Positions 1 to 8,968 of a stretch of DNA of 52,706 nucleotides are shown one piece after another (the stretch's first letter is position 1; each line of letters opens with the position of its first letter). The translations under genes and the position numbers were made by a program. Below the pieces are notes generated by a model that saw only the letters and a list, made by a program, of their open reading frames with translations, ran no database searches and was not told where the DNA came from. Origin of the DNA: CAZLKN01 sp964560135 (GTDB taxonomy: Bacteria > Actinomycetota > JAICYB01); the NCBI GenBank assembly GCA_964560135.1, contig CAZLKN010000020.1:1-52706 (forward strand), in the 5' to 3' direction.

Positions 1-594
1 GCCGGGCCCGGAGCCGGCGGTGGCGCGGGCACCGGGAACCGGGACCTCGGTGGCGAGTGGTCCGGCGGCGGTGGCCTGGAGCTCGGCCAGGTGGCCGGTG
101 ACCAGCGCGGCGCACAGGGCCACGGCGTACAGGAGCAGGAGCACCGCGAAGTCCGATGAGAAGGCCAGGGAGCCGGCCAGCGCGATCAGCGCGACGCTCG
201 AGGCCACGGAGAAAGCCAGATCGCGCCGGCGGGGGACGTCGAAGCTGTGGAGCACCTGGACCCACAGGAACAACGCCGCCAGCGGCACCCGCGTGTCGTC
301 GATGGAGGTCGCGCCGCGGACGGATCCCAGGAAGCCGCCGAAGGCGGCGAAGAGCCCAACGACGAGGGCGAGCTTCAGCAGCACGTTGCCGCGGCCGCGG
401 CGGTGGTGGGAGACGAGGAAGCCCGCCGGGATGAGCAGCGCGGCCACGACGCCCATGCCCGCGCTGACCGCGCCCTGCGCCGCGACGGCCACCACCGAGA
501 CGAGCACGGTGGTGCCGACCGCGATCCGGTGCCCGACGTGGTCGGGCCCGACCTCCGGCGACGTCAGGAGCTTACGGGCGATGGTGTGAAGCAG
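1..594 (-). CDS. TgpA-type transglutaminase, N-terminal membrane domain (3' end outside window)
   Basis: Read on the minus strand, an open frame runs from about 594 to the window edge. It encodes several hydrophobic segments and the stretch FLWVQVLHSFDVPRRRDL, which is typical of the membrane domain (DUF3488/TgpA_N) in front of bacterial transglutaminase-like proteins. The catalytic core would lie beyond base 1. The frame overlaps the end of the DUF58 gene by about 31 nt. The start is odd: the only upstream in-frame stop is at 600-598, and the best Shine-Dalgarno (GAGGGAGG, 609-602) sits 7 nt before a CTG at 594. The first in-frame GTG lies well inside conserved sequence. I infer a CTG start. 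Family assignment is fairly sure; the start is not. Confidence 0.72.
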   Translation of the reverse strand, partial: MLHTIARKLLTSPEVGPDHVGHRIAVGTTVLVSVVAVAAQGAVSAGMGVVAALLIPAGFLVSHHRRGRGNVLLKLALVVGLFAAFGGFLGSVRGATSIDDTRVPLAALFLWVQVLHSFDVPRRRDLAFSVASSVALIALAGSLAFSSDFAVLLLLYAVALCAALVTGHLAELQATAAGPLATEVPVPGARATAGSGPG

Positions 595-1709
595 CGCTCA
601 ACCTCCCTCGCAAGGGTCGGATGGACGTCGGCTCCCGCCGCCCGCAGGCTGTCGGCTGCCACGAGTGCCGCCGGGGTCGGGGGCTCGGCCGGACTGCGCG
701 GATCCACGAGGACCACCGTGAGTCGAGCGCTCGACGCCAGCGCGACCAGGCGCCGGACGGCCGGGGCCGTGCGCGGCGCCGCCTCCAGGACGCAGACCAC
801 GGCCGATCCCGCCGGCAGCGTCTCCAGGAGCCCGTCCAGCGGCAGGATGTCCGCGGCGAGTCGCGCTCCCCAGTCGAGGACCGTGTCGTGGCCCGTGGCG
901 GTGGTGCGTGCCGCGTCGCCGTCCCTGGCGCACAGCAGATCGACGCGGCGTCCGGTGGCGAGGCCGGCCAGGGCGGCGGAGCAGGCAGCCGACGCCACCG
1001 CGTCGGCGGTGTCGGCGTCCGGCGGGGCCTCGGCGACCACGACGAGATCCGCGGCCGTGTCCTCCTCGGATTCGCGGACGACCAATTCGCCCCGGCGCGC
1101 CGTGGACCGCCAGTGGATGCGGTTCGCCGGGTCCCCGGGACGGTACTCGCGCACGCCGGCGACGTCGCCGGAGGGGGCCCGGCTCGGCTGCCCCGCGCAG
1201 CCCGGGAGCGCATCGGCGGGCACGGGGAAGGTCCGGGGGTGGACCACGGTCCGCGACGCCACCATGAGCCGCCGGCGGGCGACGAGCACCCCGAAGGGCG
1301 CGCCCGTCTCCAGCGTGCAGACGGCCTCGGTGTGCACGCCCCGGCGCGCGCCGGACCGGACGGCCTCGAAGGCCCGCTCGGTGCCCGGACCGAGCAGCGG
1401 CACAACCGCCGCGCCGGGGCCGAGGAAGTCGTCGCTGACGCGGACGAGTGCCCGCGCGCGCCGGCCGGTGTTGCGCACGGACAGCGTCACCGGTGCGGGA
1501 TCGCCGGCGCGCAGCCTCCGGGGTGCGGTGCGGGTCACCTCGAGGTCACGCAGGGAGCGCAGCGGCCAGACAGCGCCGGCGACGACGATGCCGCCGAGCA
1601 GGGCGGCGACCGTCAGAACCCAGCCGGCCTGGACGTTCGTGCCCACGCCGAACAGGGTCAGGGCTCCGAGCGTCAGCCCCGCCGCCCGCTTGGTGGGCCG
1701 GAGGGTCAT
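564..1709 (-). CDS. DUF58 domain-containing protein (module 1)
   Basis: A 381-residue protein with two hydrophobic segments near the N-terminus (about residues 10-50). The DUF58 hallmark lies at residues 186-213 (VREYRPGDPANRIHWRSTAR). This is a von Willebrand A-like fold found next to MoxR ATPases, where the pair is thought to act in protein maturation or envelope homeostasis; the substrate is unknown. The ATG overlaps the MoxR stop as ATGA, so translation is probably coupled. It shares family and neighbours with the protein at 7757-8968 but is clearly divergent in sequence, so it is an old paralogue and not an assembly copy. Confidence 0.88.
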   Translation of the reverse strand: MTLRPTKRAAGLTLGALTLFGVGTNVQAGWVLTVAALLGGIVVAGAVWPLRSLRDLEVTRTAPRRLRAGDPAPVTLSVRNTGRRARALVRVSDDFLGPGAAVVPLLGPGTERAFEAVRSGARRGVHTEAVCTLETGAPFGVLVARRRLMVASRTVVHPRTFPVPADALPGCAGQPSRAPSGDVAGVREYRPGDPANRIHWRSTARRGELVVRESEEDTAADLVVVAEAPPDADTADAVASAACSAALAGLATGRRVDLLCARDGDAARTTATGHDTVLDWGARLAADILPLDGLLETLPAGSAVVCVLEAAPRTAPAVRRLVALASSARLTVVLVDPRSPAEPPTPAALVAADSLRAAGADVHPTLAREVERCFTPSPVSS

Positions 1710-2677
1710 GGGTGCCGGCCGTCGACGTGTTCGACGTCCACGGGGGCCGGGATGCCGCGGAGGATGGAGGCGACGAGCTGCTCCATCACCGGACGGGTCG
1801 CGGCCCGGTCGGCGTTCGGCAGGATCCGGTGGACGAGGGCCGCGGGGGCGACGGTCTTCACGTCGTCGGGGAGCACGTAGTCACGGCCGGCGAGCAGGGC
1901 GAGGGCCTGGGCGGCTCGGGTGAGCGAGAGCGTCCCACGTGGAGACGCGCCGAGCGCCACCTCGGGATGGTCCCGCGTCGCGCGCACGATCCGCAGTGCA
2001 TAGTCGAGGACGCCGTCGTCGATGTGCACGGTGCGGACGGCTTCCTGGTGGGCGCCGACGCTCTCGGGATCGAGGATCGGCTCGAGCTGGTCGATGGGAT
2101 GGCCCGTCCGCTGGGCGACGACCACGCGGCGCTCGGCGTCGTGGTCTGGGTAGCCGACGGCCAGCGACAGACCGAAGCGGTCGAGTTCCCCTTCGGGCAG
2201 GGGGAAGGTGCCGTGGTGCTCGATCGGGTTGCGGGTGGCTACCACGAAGAAGGGATTCGGCACCTCGTGGAGGTAGCCCTCGACCGACACCGAGCGCTCT
2301 TCCATCACCTCGAGGAGAGCCGACTGGCTCTTCGGGGTGGCGCGGTTGATCTCGTCGACGAGCACGACGTGGGCGAAGACCGGGCCGGGGGAGAACGAGA
2401 ACGTGCCGTGGGCGGGGTCGAACACGTTGGTCCCGGTGATGTCGGCCGGCATCAGGTCGGCGGTGCCCTGGATCCGGCGGAAGCTGCCGTCGATCGAGCG
2501 GGCCACGGCCCGGGCGAGCATCGTCTTTCCCACCCCGGGGACGTCCTCGATGAGCAGGTGCTGTCCCGAGAACAGCGCGACCGCGCCGAGCTCAGCGGCT
2601 CGGCGTTTGCCGGTGATCACTCGTTCGATGTTGTCGACGAGTGCCCGGATGGCGTCGGCGGTCGTCTGGAGATCCAC
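1706..2677 (-). CDS. MoxR family AAA+ ATPase (module 1)
   Basis: A 323-residue MoxR-type AAA+ ATPase. Visible motifs are Walker A at residues 45-52 (VPGVGKT), Walker B near 104-109 (VVLVDE, followed by INRA), sensor 1 (ATRNP, about 147-151) and the ASPRG segment of the C-terminal lid. The start is a GTG at 2677 with AGAGGA 5 nt upstream (2688-2683). The resulting length is normal for the family, so the gene looks complete although it lies only 17 nt from a scaffold gap. It is the first gene of a MoxR/DUF58/TgpA module. MoxR proteins are generally proposed to be chaperone-like ATPases; the specific client here is unknown. Confidence 0.92.
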   Translation of the reverse strand: MDLQTTADAIRALVDNIERVITGKRRAAELGAVALFSGQHLLIEDVPGVGKTMLARAVARSIDGSFRRIQGTADLMPADITGTNVFDPAHGTFSFSPGPVFAHVVLVDEINRATPKSQSALLEVMEERSVSVEGYLHEVPNPFFVVATRNPIEHHGTFPLPEGELDRFGLSLAVGYPDHDAERRVVVAQRTGHPIDQLEPILDPESVGAHQEAVRTVHIDDGVLDYALRIVRATRDHPEVALGASPRGTLSLTRAAQALALLAGRDYVLPDDVKTVAPAALVHRILPNADRAATRPVMEQLVASILRGIPAPVDVEHVDGRHP

Positions 2678-2694
2678 GCGTGTCCTCTGAGCCT

Positions 2695-2794
2695 NNNNNN
2701 NNNNNNNNNNNNNNNNNNNNNNNNNNNNNNNNNNNNNNNNNNNNNNNNNNNNNNNNNNNNNNNNNNNNNNNNNNNNNNNNNNNNNNNNNNNNNN
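2695..2794. other. Scaffold gap, 100 N
   Basis: Exactly 100 undetermined bases, the conventional filler for a join of unknown length. It separates the promoter region of moxR module 1 from the middle of a NadD-like gene, whose N-terminal half is missing. Confidence 0.98.
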
Positions 2795-3304
2795 GCCCGC
2801 GCGGCGGGCACGTCGGGTGGGTTCTGCCTCACGCGGGAGCTCCTCGACCGGGACGGCCACCAGCTCCTGCCCGCGCCGCAGCGGCTGCGCCTGCTCGATG
2901 CGCTCGCCACCGACGAGGGTCTGGCGCTGGCGGTGGCCAACCGCGGGACCTACCGGTCGGTCGCCCAGGCCCTGCTCGCTGAGGGCCGCCGACCCACGTT
3001 CCTGATCGGCTCGGACAAGCTGCCGCAGCTCGAGGATCCGTCCTTCCACCCCGACGGACGAGCGGGGGTCGACGAGACCTTCGCTCTGGCGCGGTTCCTC
3101 GTCGTCCTGCGGGGGGTGCCGGTGGGCCGCGACGACGTCGAGGTGCTCGACCCGGACGCGGTGTTCGGGGGAGGGGCGGCGGGTACGGTGTCGGCGACGG
3201 CGGTCCGCGAACGCCTGCGGAAGGGCAGGTCGGTGGACGATCTGGTCCCGCCACTCGTAGCCGCTGTCCTTGCGGGATATACTGAGCCATCCGACCGAGG
3301 ATGA
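2795..3304 (+). CDS. NadD-like nucleotidyltransferase, C-terminal fragment
   Basis: An open frame emerges from the scaffold gap and ends at 3304, giving 169 residues without an N-terminus. It contains FLIGSDKL, resembling the FxxGxDxL segment of nicotinate-nucleotide adenylyltransferases, and near the C-terminus SATAVRERLRKGRSVDDLVP, which matches the SxTxIRxRLxxGxSVxxLVP closing motif of NadD. The nucleotide-binding HxGH motif expected near residue 15 lies in the missing part, so the reaction (NaMN to deamido-NAD) is inferred. Another member of the cytidylyltransferase-like superfamily is possible. Confidence 0.6.
   Translation, partial: ARAAGTSGGFCLTRELLDRDGHQLLPAPQRLRLLDALATDEGLALAVANRGTYRSVAQALLAEGRRPTFLIGSDKLPQLEDPSFHPDGRAGVDETFALARFLVVLRGVPVGRDDVEVLDPDAVFGGGAAGTVSATAVRERLRKGRSVDDLVPPLVAAVLAGYTEPSDRG
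3278..3283 (+). promoter_or_regulatory. Candidate -10 element for the DUF3040 gene
   Basis: TATACT lies inside the 3' end of the NadD-like frame, 23 nt before the ATG at 3307. The hexamer is one base from the sigma70 consensus. I see no good -35 at 16-18 nt spacing, so this is a weak call. Confidence 0.35.
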
Positions 3305-3306
3305 CT

Positions 3307-3666
3307 ATGGACGACGCATCGCTTTCCGAACACGAGCAGCGCATCCTCCAAGAGATCGAGCGGAACCTCGCCGAGGAGGACCCTGACTTCGTTCGTCAGG
3401 TCTCCGAGGTCCGGCCCCCGAAGGACGCGGTCAAGCTCCTGAGGGTGGGCATCCTCGGCCTGATCGTGGGGTTCGGGTTGCTCCTCGGCTACGCGACCCA
3501 CGTGGCGCTCGGCGCCCTCGGATTCCTGATCATGCTCGCCGGCGCGGTCGCGATCGGTACGGGCATGCGGGGGATCGCCTCGGGCGGCCGCACCCCGGGT
3601 TCGGCATTCCGCACCGCGATCAGGCGCGCTGAGGGCAGGATGCGGCCGAGACGCCGCGACCGGTAG
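3307..3666 (+). CDS. DUF3040 domain membrane protein
   Basis: A 119-residue protein starting MDDASLSEHEQRILQEIE. The LSEHEQRxLxxIE opening and the following EDPDFVRQV are the signature of actinobacterial DUF3040 proteins. Two transmembrane segments follow (about residues 44-60 and 64-82), then a basic tail. An ATG at 3301 would give an ATGA overlap with the preceding stop, but the GAGG at 3297-3300 abuts that codon. The ATG at 3307 has a proper 6-nt spacing and was chosen. The function of the family is unknown. Confidence 0.85.
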   Translation: MDDASLSEHEQRILQEIERNLAEEDPDFVRQVSEVRPPKDAVKLLRVGILGLIVGFGLLLGYATHVALGALGFLIMLAGAVAIGTGMRGIASGGRTPGSAFRTAIRRAEGRMRPRRRDR

Positions 3667-3674
3667 CTCGACGC

Positions 3675-4073
3675 ATGCCCTACGTCCCGAGCGTCGCCGA
3701 GGCCAGGCGCCTGCGCCGTGCGGTGGACCTCGCCTCCTTCACGGAAGGCGAGAGGATCTGCTGGATCACCTCGTTCTCACTGCTCCTGGCGCTGGGCGGG
3801 GTCGTGCTCGCGTTCCCGACCTGGCCGGGGATCATCGGGTTCCTCGGCGGGTTCGCCGTCCTGTACTGGCGGCTGCGGGGGATGCACCTGAGCCGGGTCG
3901 CCCCCGACGAGCTGCGCCCACTGTTCGGCCCGGGCATCGGCTCCCGCGACCAGCGGGCCTTCACGGCGCTGATGCTCCGGACCGCGTTCACGGGACGCAA
4001 CCCGCTCGCCGAGCGCGTCGAGCACGACCCGTTCAAGGACTGGAAAGGCCGCGTGGCCGGTCAGTCCGGCTGA
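3675..4073 (+). CDS. Small membrane protein of unknown function
   Basis: A 132-residue protein. An amphipathic N-terminus is followed by two adjacent hydrophobic segments (about residues 30-66) and a hydrophilic C-terminal half with no motif I recognise. It follows the DUF3040 gene by 8 nt, so the two are probably co-transcribed. Its 3' end overlaps the convergent DUF6285 gene by 13 nt. Confidence 0.65.
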   Translation: MPYVPSVAEARRLRRAVDLASFTEGERICWITSFSLLLALGGVVLAFPTWPGIIGFLGGFAVLYWRLRGMHLSRVAPDELRPLFGPGIGSRDQRAFTALMLRTAFTGRNPLAERVEHDPFKDWKGRVAGQSG

Positions 4074-4468
4074 TCCGGCTCCGATTTCTCCAGCCATCCC
4101 GGGTTCGCGATCCTGAGCTTGTCCACGGCGATGGCGGCGAGCGCCGTGTGGGCCTCGGCGTAGCGGTCGTCCAGCGTCCCCGAGCGGGCCGCATCGGCCA
4201 CGCGGTGTTGCAGGTCTCTCACTTGCCGCCGCAGCTCGTCGGCGGATGCTGCTGCTTCCTGATCCGACCCCAGCAGCGAGGCCAGAAGGTCGTGCTCGGC
4301 GCGCACGGCGGCATCCTCGTGGAGCCATTCCCGCTCCAGGATCGCCAGGGCATTGCGGGCGACCCGCAGGTGGAAGCGGTCGCGGCCTTCCAAACGGGGA
4401 TCGATACGCTCGGAGAGGAAGGTGCGGACGGCCTCCAGCAGCTCGGGGGCCGTGGGCCGGTCCTGCAT
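4061..4468 (-). CDS. DUF6285 domain protein
   Basis: A 135-residue soluble protein beginning MQDRPTAPELLEAVRTFLSE. Content and context match DUF6285, a small helical family encoded directly downstream of phosphotransferase-like genes. Its ATG (4468-4466) overlaps the upstream stop as TGATG, so it is translationally coupled to the phosphotransferase and probably works with it. The arginine- and leucine-rich helices include LRVARNALAILERE. The biochemical role is unknown. Confidence 0.75.
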   Translation of the reverse strand: MQDRPTAPELLEAVRTFLSERIDPRLEGRDRFHLRVARNALAILEREWLHEDAAVRAEHDLLASLLGSDQEAAASADELRRQVRDLQHRVADAARSGTLDDRYAEAHTALAAIAVDKLRIANPGWLEKSEPDQPD

Positions 4469-5363
4469 CAGGAGCCCTCCGGGGCCACGAGGCGCAGCAG
4501 GTCGTACTCGGCCTCCGCGGCCCGGCGGCCGATGGCGGCGTGTTCGAGGCTGGGGGACCGGCCCCCGAGGTGCACGAAAGACTGGACCACGCACATCACC
4601 CCCCACGTGAACGCGGCCGCCGCCTCCCACCAGGCCACCGCAGCGCGGTCCACTGCCGCGCCGGAGGCACGCTCGTAGGCGCGGTAGAGATCCTCGCGGT
4701 CGCCGAAGCCGCCGACCTCGCCGGCCCCCCCGAAGCGCCACGTCCTGCTCACGAGCCATCCGAGGTCCTCCCAGGGGTCGCTGACGTGGGCGAGCTCCCA
4801 GTCCAGGACGGCGCGGATCCCGTCCGGGCCCACGATCAGGTTGCCGTTGCGGAAGTCACCGTGGACGAGGGTGATCCGTCCCGGGTCGGGCGCGGACAGC
4901 TCGAGGCGGCGGGCCCCCAGCTCGAGCGCCGGATGGGGCTCGCCGTAGGCGTCCAGCAGCCCCCGGTACCGCTCGAGGGCACCTCGTCCGGGATGCCCGG
5001 CCGGCGCCTCGAGGTCGAGGTCGTCGACGGGGATCGCGTGGATCCCGGCCAGGATCTCGCCGCAGCGGGCCGCCATCCCCGTTCGGGCCCCGGCATAGGT
5101 GTCATCGTGCAGGATCCGCCGGGGGATCGTCTCACCCTCCACGAAGGCCATCACGAACCCGGGAGACCCGAGTTCGAGGTCCGTGACCCACAGCACGTCC
5201 GGGACAGGTACGCCCGCGGCTGAGGCGCGACGCAGCAGTTCGACCTCGGTGGAGCGGCCGAGCCGCCCCGACGCGCCCGGTGGGTCCTGGCGCAGGACCA
5301 GGCGCCGGGGGCCGTCCGGTCCCTGGGCGGTGAAGGCCCAGGTAACCCTGGACGCGCCGCCCG
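4468..5363 (-). CDS. Aminoglycoside-phosphotransferase-like kinase (APH family), N-terminus lost in gap
   Basis: The frame enters from the gap at 5363 and gives 298 residues. The fragment begins with a recognisable kinase N-lobe (GGASRVTWAF, LVLRQDPPG, STEVELLRRASAAGVPVP). The catalytic loop HGDFRNGNLIV and the metal-binding DWELAHVSDPWEDLGWL follow. This is the APH/ACAD10-type family, often paired with DUF6285 and sometimes linked to acyl-CoA metabolism; it should not be read as antibiotic resistance. Only a few dozen residues appear to be missing. The family call is firm; the substrate is unknown. Confidence 0.85.
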
Positions 5364-5463
5364 NNNNNNNNNNNNNNNNNNNNNNNNNNNNNNNNNNNNN
5401 NNNNNNNNNNNNNNNNNNNNNNNNNNNNNNNNNNNNNNNNNNNNNNNNNNNNNNNNNNNNNNN
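5364..5463. other. Scaffold gap, 100 N
   Basis: Exactly 100 N between two divergently oriented truncated genes, the kinase on the left and the PLDc_N-like membrane protein on the right. Both lack their 5' ends, so their shared promoter region is missing. Confidence 0.98.
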
Positions 5464-5666
5464 TGGTCTTCGCCGCGGTGCTCGTCGCGTTCCCGGTCTT
5501 CGGGGTGGTAGACGCGGTCCGGCGTCCGGACTGGGCCTGGCGCAAGGCCTCCAGCAACCGGGGGCTCTGGTTGGCGGTGCAGATCCTGCTGCCGTTCGTG
5601 GGGACCCTGCTGTACTTCGGGCTGGTCCGTCCGAGGCTCAGGGCCGCACAGCTCCCGCAGGGCTGA
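5464..5666 (+). CDS. PLDc N-terminal-domain-like small membrane protein, 5'-truncated
   Basis: The frame leaves the gap already inside a hydrophobic segment (VFAAVLVAFPVFGVVDAVRR) and ends at 5666. A charged linker (RPDWAWRKASSNRG) and a second membrane segment ending LLPFVGTLLYFGLVRP follow. The two-helix pattern with the Rx(P)xW linker and PxxGxxxYF motif matches the PLDc_N family of small actinobacterial membrane proteins. The 3' end overlaps the convergent transglutaminase gene by 29 nt. Confidence 0.6.
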
Positions 5667-7776
5667 CCCGCGGGCTGCGGCGCGGGCGCTCTGGCAACAG
5701 CGTCCGCGGATCGAAGGCCGCGGTGAGCCGGCGCCAGGCCGGGACCCGTCGCCGGAGGGCGGTCAGGGCCGGGCCCACGCTGCGCCACGCGTCCTCGGCC
5801 CGCCGCCGGTCGACCCCCGCCGGACCGTAGAGTCCCTCGGCCGCCGTCTGTGCCACGACGAGGGAAGCCGCCGCCCCCCGCGCGCCGGTGCCGGCGAACA
5901 CCCGCCGGACGAACTCGCATTGGGTCTCGCTCGCACGTGGCCGGAACCCGAGGTCGGCGGCCCGGTCGGTCAGCTCCTCGAAGGCGCCCACGGCGGCCTG
6001 CAGCGGTGCGGCGCCGCGCCGGATCTGCTGGCGAAGCCGCTTGCCGCCGGGGGTGATGGTAAGGGCCAGCAGCCCGAGCGCCAGGGGGACGAGCGGCAGC
6101 GGGTTGCCTTCCGAGCCCCCCGCGGGTGGTTCCTCGCCCGGGTCGGGCGGCGGGGGTGTCGGCTCCTCCTCGGGCTCGGGGACCGGCGGCGGCTCGATCT
6201 GCGTCTCCTGCTCTTCGGGGGACGGCCCCCCCGCGGGGTCGCCGCGACCGGGGGTGGGGTCGAACATCACCCAGCCCTGGCCGGGGATGAGCGCCTCCAC
6301 CCAGGCGTGCGCCTCCCGGGTGGATACCACGAATTCGCCGGCGACCTCGCGTCCGGGAAGGAACCCTACCCCCACGCGTGCGGGCACCCCGAGGCCCCGC
6401 AGCATCAGCGTCATCGTGGCGGCGAACTGCTCGCAGTAGCCCCTGCGCTCCTCGAGGAACGCCTGGAGCCGCTCGACGGTGTGCGTGCCCTCCACGTCCT
6501 CGTCGTAGTCGAAGCCACGGAAGTGGCGCTCGAGCGCGAGCGAGGCCTGCAGCGGCGTTGAGGCGTCGCCGACCAGCGGCCGGGCGAGCTCGCCGAAGAT
6601 GCGCTCGCGGTCGTCGGGTTCCCAGTCGCCGCCGAGGGTTCCGGTGTCGATCCGCGGATCCACGAGAGCCAGATGCGACACGACGGTGTACGGCAGCCCG
6701 GGCACGGTCTCACCGCGCAGCAGCAGCGTCGAGGACGCGGGATCCACCTCGAAGGGAACCGGCGAGTCGGCGGTGTGGGGCACGTAGGCGGCCGGCAGCC
6801 AGGGGGCCAGCAGCGAGGTGATCCGGTACTCCTGACGCAGCATCGCGCCGGCGGCGACGTCCTCGGGTGGTGGAATCCGGCCTCCCGTGACCGCCTCGGG
6901 GCTGGCTTCGAGCACCCACTCGCGGCCGTTGTAGGAGTCCAGGGCGGTGAGGCGCCAGTAGGCGGCGGTGCGGGCGCGGACCCGCATCACCTCGATCGGG
7001 GGGTTCACCCGGAGCTGCCGCTGGATGTCCTCGAGGGGCTTGATGATCACCAGACGCGGTCGCAGCGCGCTCTCCAGGTCGATCAGGGGACGGTCCGCAC
7101 CGAGCAGGGCCGGGGCCACCAGGGCAACCACGCAGGCGCCGGCGACCGTGGGGATCCCGAATCCCGGGGGGATGCGGGGACGCTGGCGTCCCCAGGAGGC
7201 GATGCGGTGCCGGCCGTCGACGAGGAAGTAGCCCAGGGCCGCGGCCACGGCCGACAATGCGTACACGTCGCGCCCGGGCCCGGAGCCCACGGAACCGGTG
7301 AACGCGACCACGCCCAGGGACATCACCACGGCGCCGGCCGGCCGTCCGACCACCATCCAGGCTGCGCCCAGGAAACCGAGGGCGAGAGCGCCGAGCCAGA
7401 CCACGATCAGGTACCTGGGCTCGGGGGGCACCGGTGCCGCCTCCTCGAGCACACCACCGAGGCCCGAACCCAGCAGCGTGCCGATGAGCCGGTACGCCGA
7501 CGGGGTCGGGAGCAGCTCGGCGGTCAGCTCGCGCGCGAAGATGGCCGGCAGCGTGAGCAGAGCACCCGCGGTCAGCGCCGCGAAGGCGAGGCCGAGTGAG
7601 CGGCGCCCGATCCCCAGCGCAGCGGCGATGCCGATCGCGGCGCCCGGCACCGTGTACGCGAGGTGGTCGCCGGTGGCGAAGGCGCGGTCCAGGCTGAGGA
7701 TGGCGACCCCGCCGGCCACCGCGACCATGACCAGCGCGCCGGGGCCGGTTTCGAGGTCATCGCGCCAGAGCGACAT
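5638..7776 (-). CDS. TgpA-type membrane transglutaminase with DUF4129-like C-terminus (module 2)
   Basis: A 712-residue membrane protein. About six hydrophobic segments occupy residues 12-225, followed by an extracytoplasmic region. The transglutaminase-like core has a complete triad: Cys448 in GYCEQFA, His490 in EAHAWVE and Asp506 in FDPTPG. A Pro/Glu-rich linker (about 515-555), another membrane helix (about 558-575) and a DUF4129-like helical tail follow. It is the third gene of a MoxR/DUF58/transglutaminase module, with its ATG overlapping the DUF58 stop by 20 nt. It probably hydrolyses or crosslinks protein or peptide amides at the envelope; the substrate is unknown. Confidence 0.9.
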   Translation of the reverse strand: MSLWRDDLETGPGALVMVAVAGGVAILSLDRAFATGDHLAYTVPGAAIGIAAALGIGRRSLGLAFAALTAGALLTLPAIFARELTAELLPTPSAYRLIGTLLGSGLGGVLEEAAPVPPEPRYLIVVWLGALALGFLGAAWMVVGRPAGAVVMSLGVVAFTGSVGSGPGRDVYALSAVAAALGYFLVDGRHRIASWGRQRPRIPPGFGIPTVAGACVVALVAPALLGADRPLIDLESALRPRLVIIKPLEDIQRQLRVNPPIEVMRVRARTAAYWRLTALDSYNGREWVLEASPEAVTGGRIPPPEDVAAGAMLRQEYRITSLLAPWLPAAYVPHTADSPVPFEVDPASSTLLLRGETVPGLPYTVVSHLALVDPRIDTGTLGGDWEPDDRERIFGELARPLVGDASTPLQASLALERHFRGFDYDEDVEGTHTVERLQAFLEERRGYCEQFAATMTLMLRGLGVPARVGVGFLPGREVAGEFVVSTREAHAWVEALIPGQGWVMFDPTPGRGDPAGGPSPEEQETQIEPPPVPEPEEEPTPPPPDPGEEPPAGGSEGNPLPLVPLALGLLALTITPGGKRLRQQIRRGAAPLQAAVGAFEELTDRAADLGFRPRASETQCEFVRRVFAGTGARGAAASLVVAQTAAEGLYGPAGVDRRRAEDAWRSVGPALTALRRRVPAWRRLTAAFDPRTLLPERPRRSPRVSPAGAVRP

Positions 7777-8968
7777 CCCTCACCCCTGATTCCCACGCTC
7801 GCCGGAACGACGCCTCGGCCCCCAGCCGCACCACGGGGAGGCCGAGGATGCCGGCCGCCGGTGGTCGCTGCGGGGCCGGCGGCGCGCCCGCGAAGGTCGG
7901 GGCGTCGACGTCCACCAGCGCCCCGCCGGAGGTGCCGGCGACCAGATGCGCGAGAGCGCCCAGCTCGGCGCGCTCGAGCGTCGGGCTGATCACCACCACC
8001 AGCGCCGCGCGCCCGCTGCGGCGCCGGTCGATGCCCGTCAGGGCGGACACGAGGTCGGTCCGGTCGCTCGGCTCCAGGAACGCGAGCGACTCGAGCAGTT
8101 CCTCCTCGTTGGGCCGCCGGGTCCGGATCAGCGTTCCTTCGGGGGTGACCACGTCGACCCGCATCCGCCGGCGCAGGGCCAGCGACCCGACCGAGGCGGC
8201 GGCCGAGATGGCCGCTTCCACCGACGCGCCGGGGCCCTCGCCGCGGTGCTTGGCTACGCAGGTGTCGAGGACCATGAGCAGGCGGGGCTCCGCGAGGAGC
8301 TCCTCCTGCCGGATGACCATGTGGCCGAGCTTGGCCGAGGACGGCCAGTGCACCTTCCGGAGGTCGTCGCCGTCCTGGTAGGAGCGGAGCGCGTAGAACT
8401 CGTCGCCCTGGCCGAGCATCGGCGAACGGCGGACACCCCCGAGACGCTGCGCGCCGCTCGGGAGCGTGCTGATCGTCTCGTAGGAGGGGTAGACCACGAG
8501 GTCGGCGTGGCCCGGCACGGGCTCGCGCCGCTGCACACAGCCGAAAGGATCGGTGAACAGGAGCTCCAGGGGGCCGATCCGGTAGCGTCCACGCATCTTC
8601 GGCCCCACGAGGTAGGCGATCCGGCGGTGCAGCCCCGCCGACCGCGTGGGATCGAGGGTGAGGCGGACGGATCGCCCGAGCGACTCGGGGAGCTGATCGA
8701 CGGCGAGGACGGGTCCGCTGCCCGCGGAGCCGCGTCCGGCCAGGGTCAGGTCGACGCGGACATCCTGACCGGCCCGGACGCGGGTCGGAGCGATCGTGCG
8801 GGCCGCGGCGACGTCGGTCTGCCGTAGGCGCACGGCCGCAGCGCCGATCCCGACCACCACCAGCAGGGCGACCCCGGCCATCACGAGCTCGCGCAAGCCG
8901 AGGACCCGACCCGTGACGAGCAGCGCCGCGCCTCCGAGGAGCAGCGTGCGTCCTCGGGGGGTCAGCAC
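7757..8968 (-). CDS. DUF58 domain-containing protein (module 2)
   Basis: A 403-residue protein with two N-terminal hydrophobic segments (about 8-45) and the DUF58 signature at residues 190-223 (FYALRSYQDGDDLRKVHWPS, then SAKLGHMVIRQEE). A vWA-like region follows (LLMVLDTCV). The GTG start at 8968 directly follows the TAG stop of moxR, so the genes are contiguous with no spacer. It is the partner of the MoxR at 8969-9952 and of the transglutaminase downstream. Confidence 0.9.
   Translation of the reverse strand: MLTPRGRTLLLGGAALLVTGRVLGLRELVMAGVALLVVVGIGAAAVRLRQTDVAAARTIAPTRVRAGQDVRVDLTLAGRGSAGSGPVLAVDQLPESLGRSVRLTLDPTRSAGLHRRIAYLVGPKMRGRYRIGPLELLFTDPFGCVQRREPVPGHADLVVYPSYETISTLPSGAQRLGGVRRSPMLGQGDEFYALRSYQDGDDLRKVHWPSSAKLGHMVIRQEELLAEPRLLMVLDTCVAKHRGEGPGASVEAAISAAASVGSLALRRRMRVDVVTPEGTLIRTRRPNEEELLESLAFLEPSDRTDLVSALTGIDRRRSGRAALVVVISPTLERAELGALAHLVAGTSGGALVDVDAPTFAGAPPAPQRPPAAGILGLPVVRLGAEASFRRAWESGVRDVALAR

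Noticed and set aside
4468..5363. Aminoglycoside resistance gene
   Set aside because: The fold is APH-like, but the coupled DUF6285 partner and ACAD10-like N-lobe fit a metabolic kinase family. Nothing indicates a resistance cassette or mobile context.
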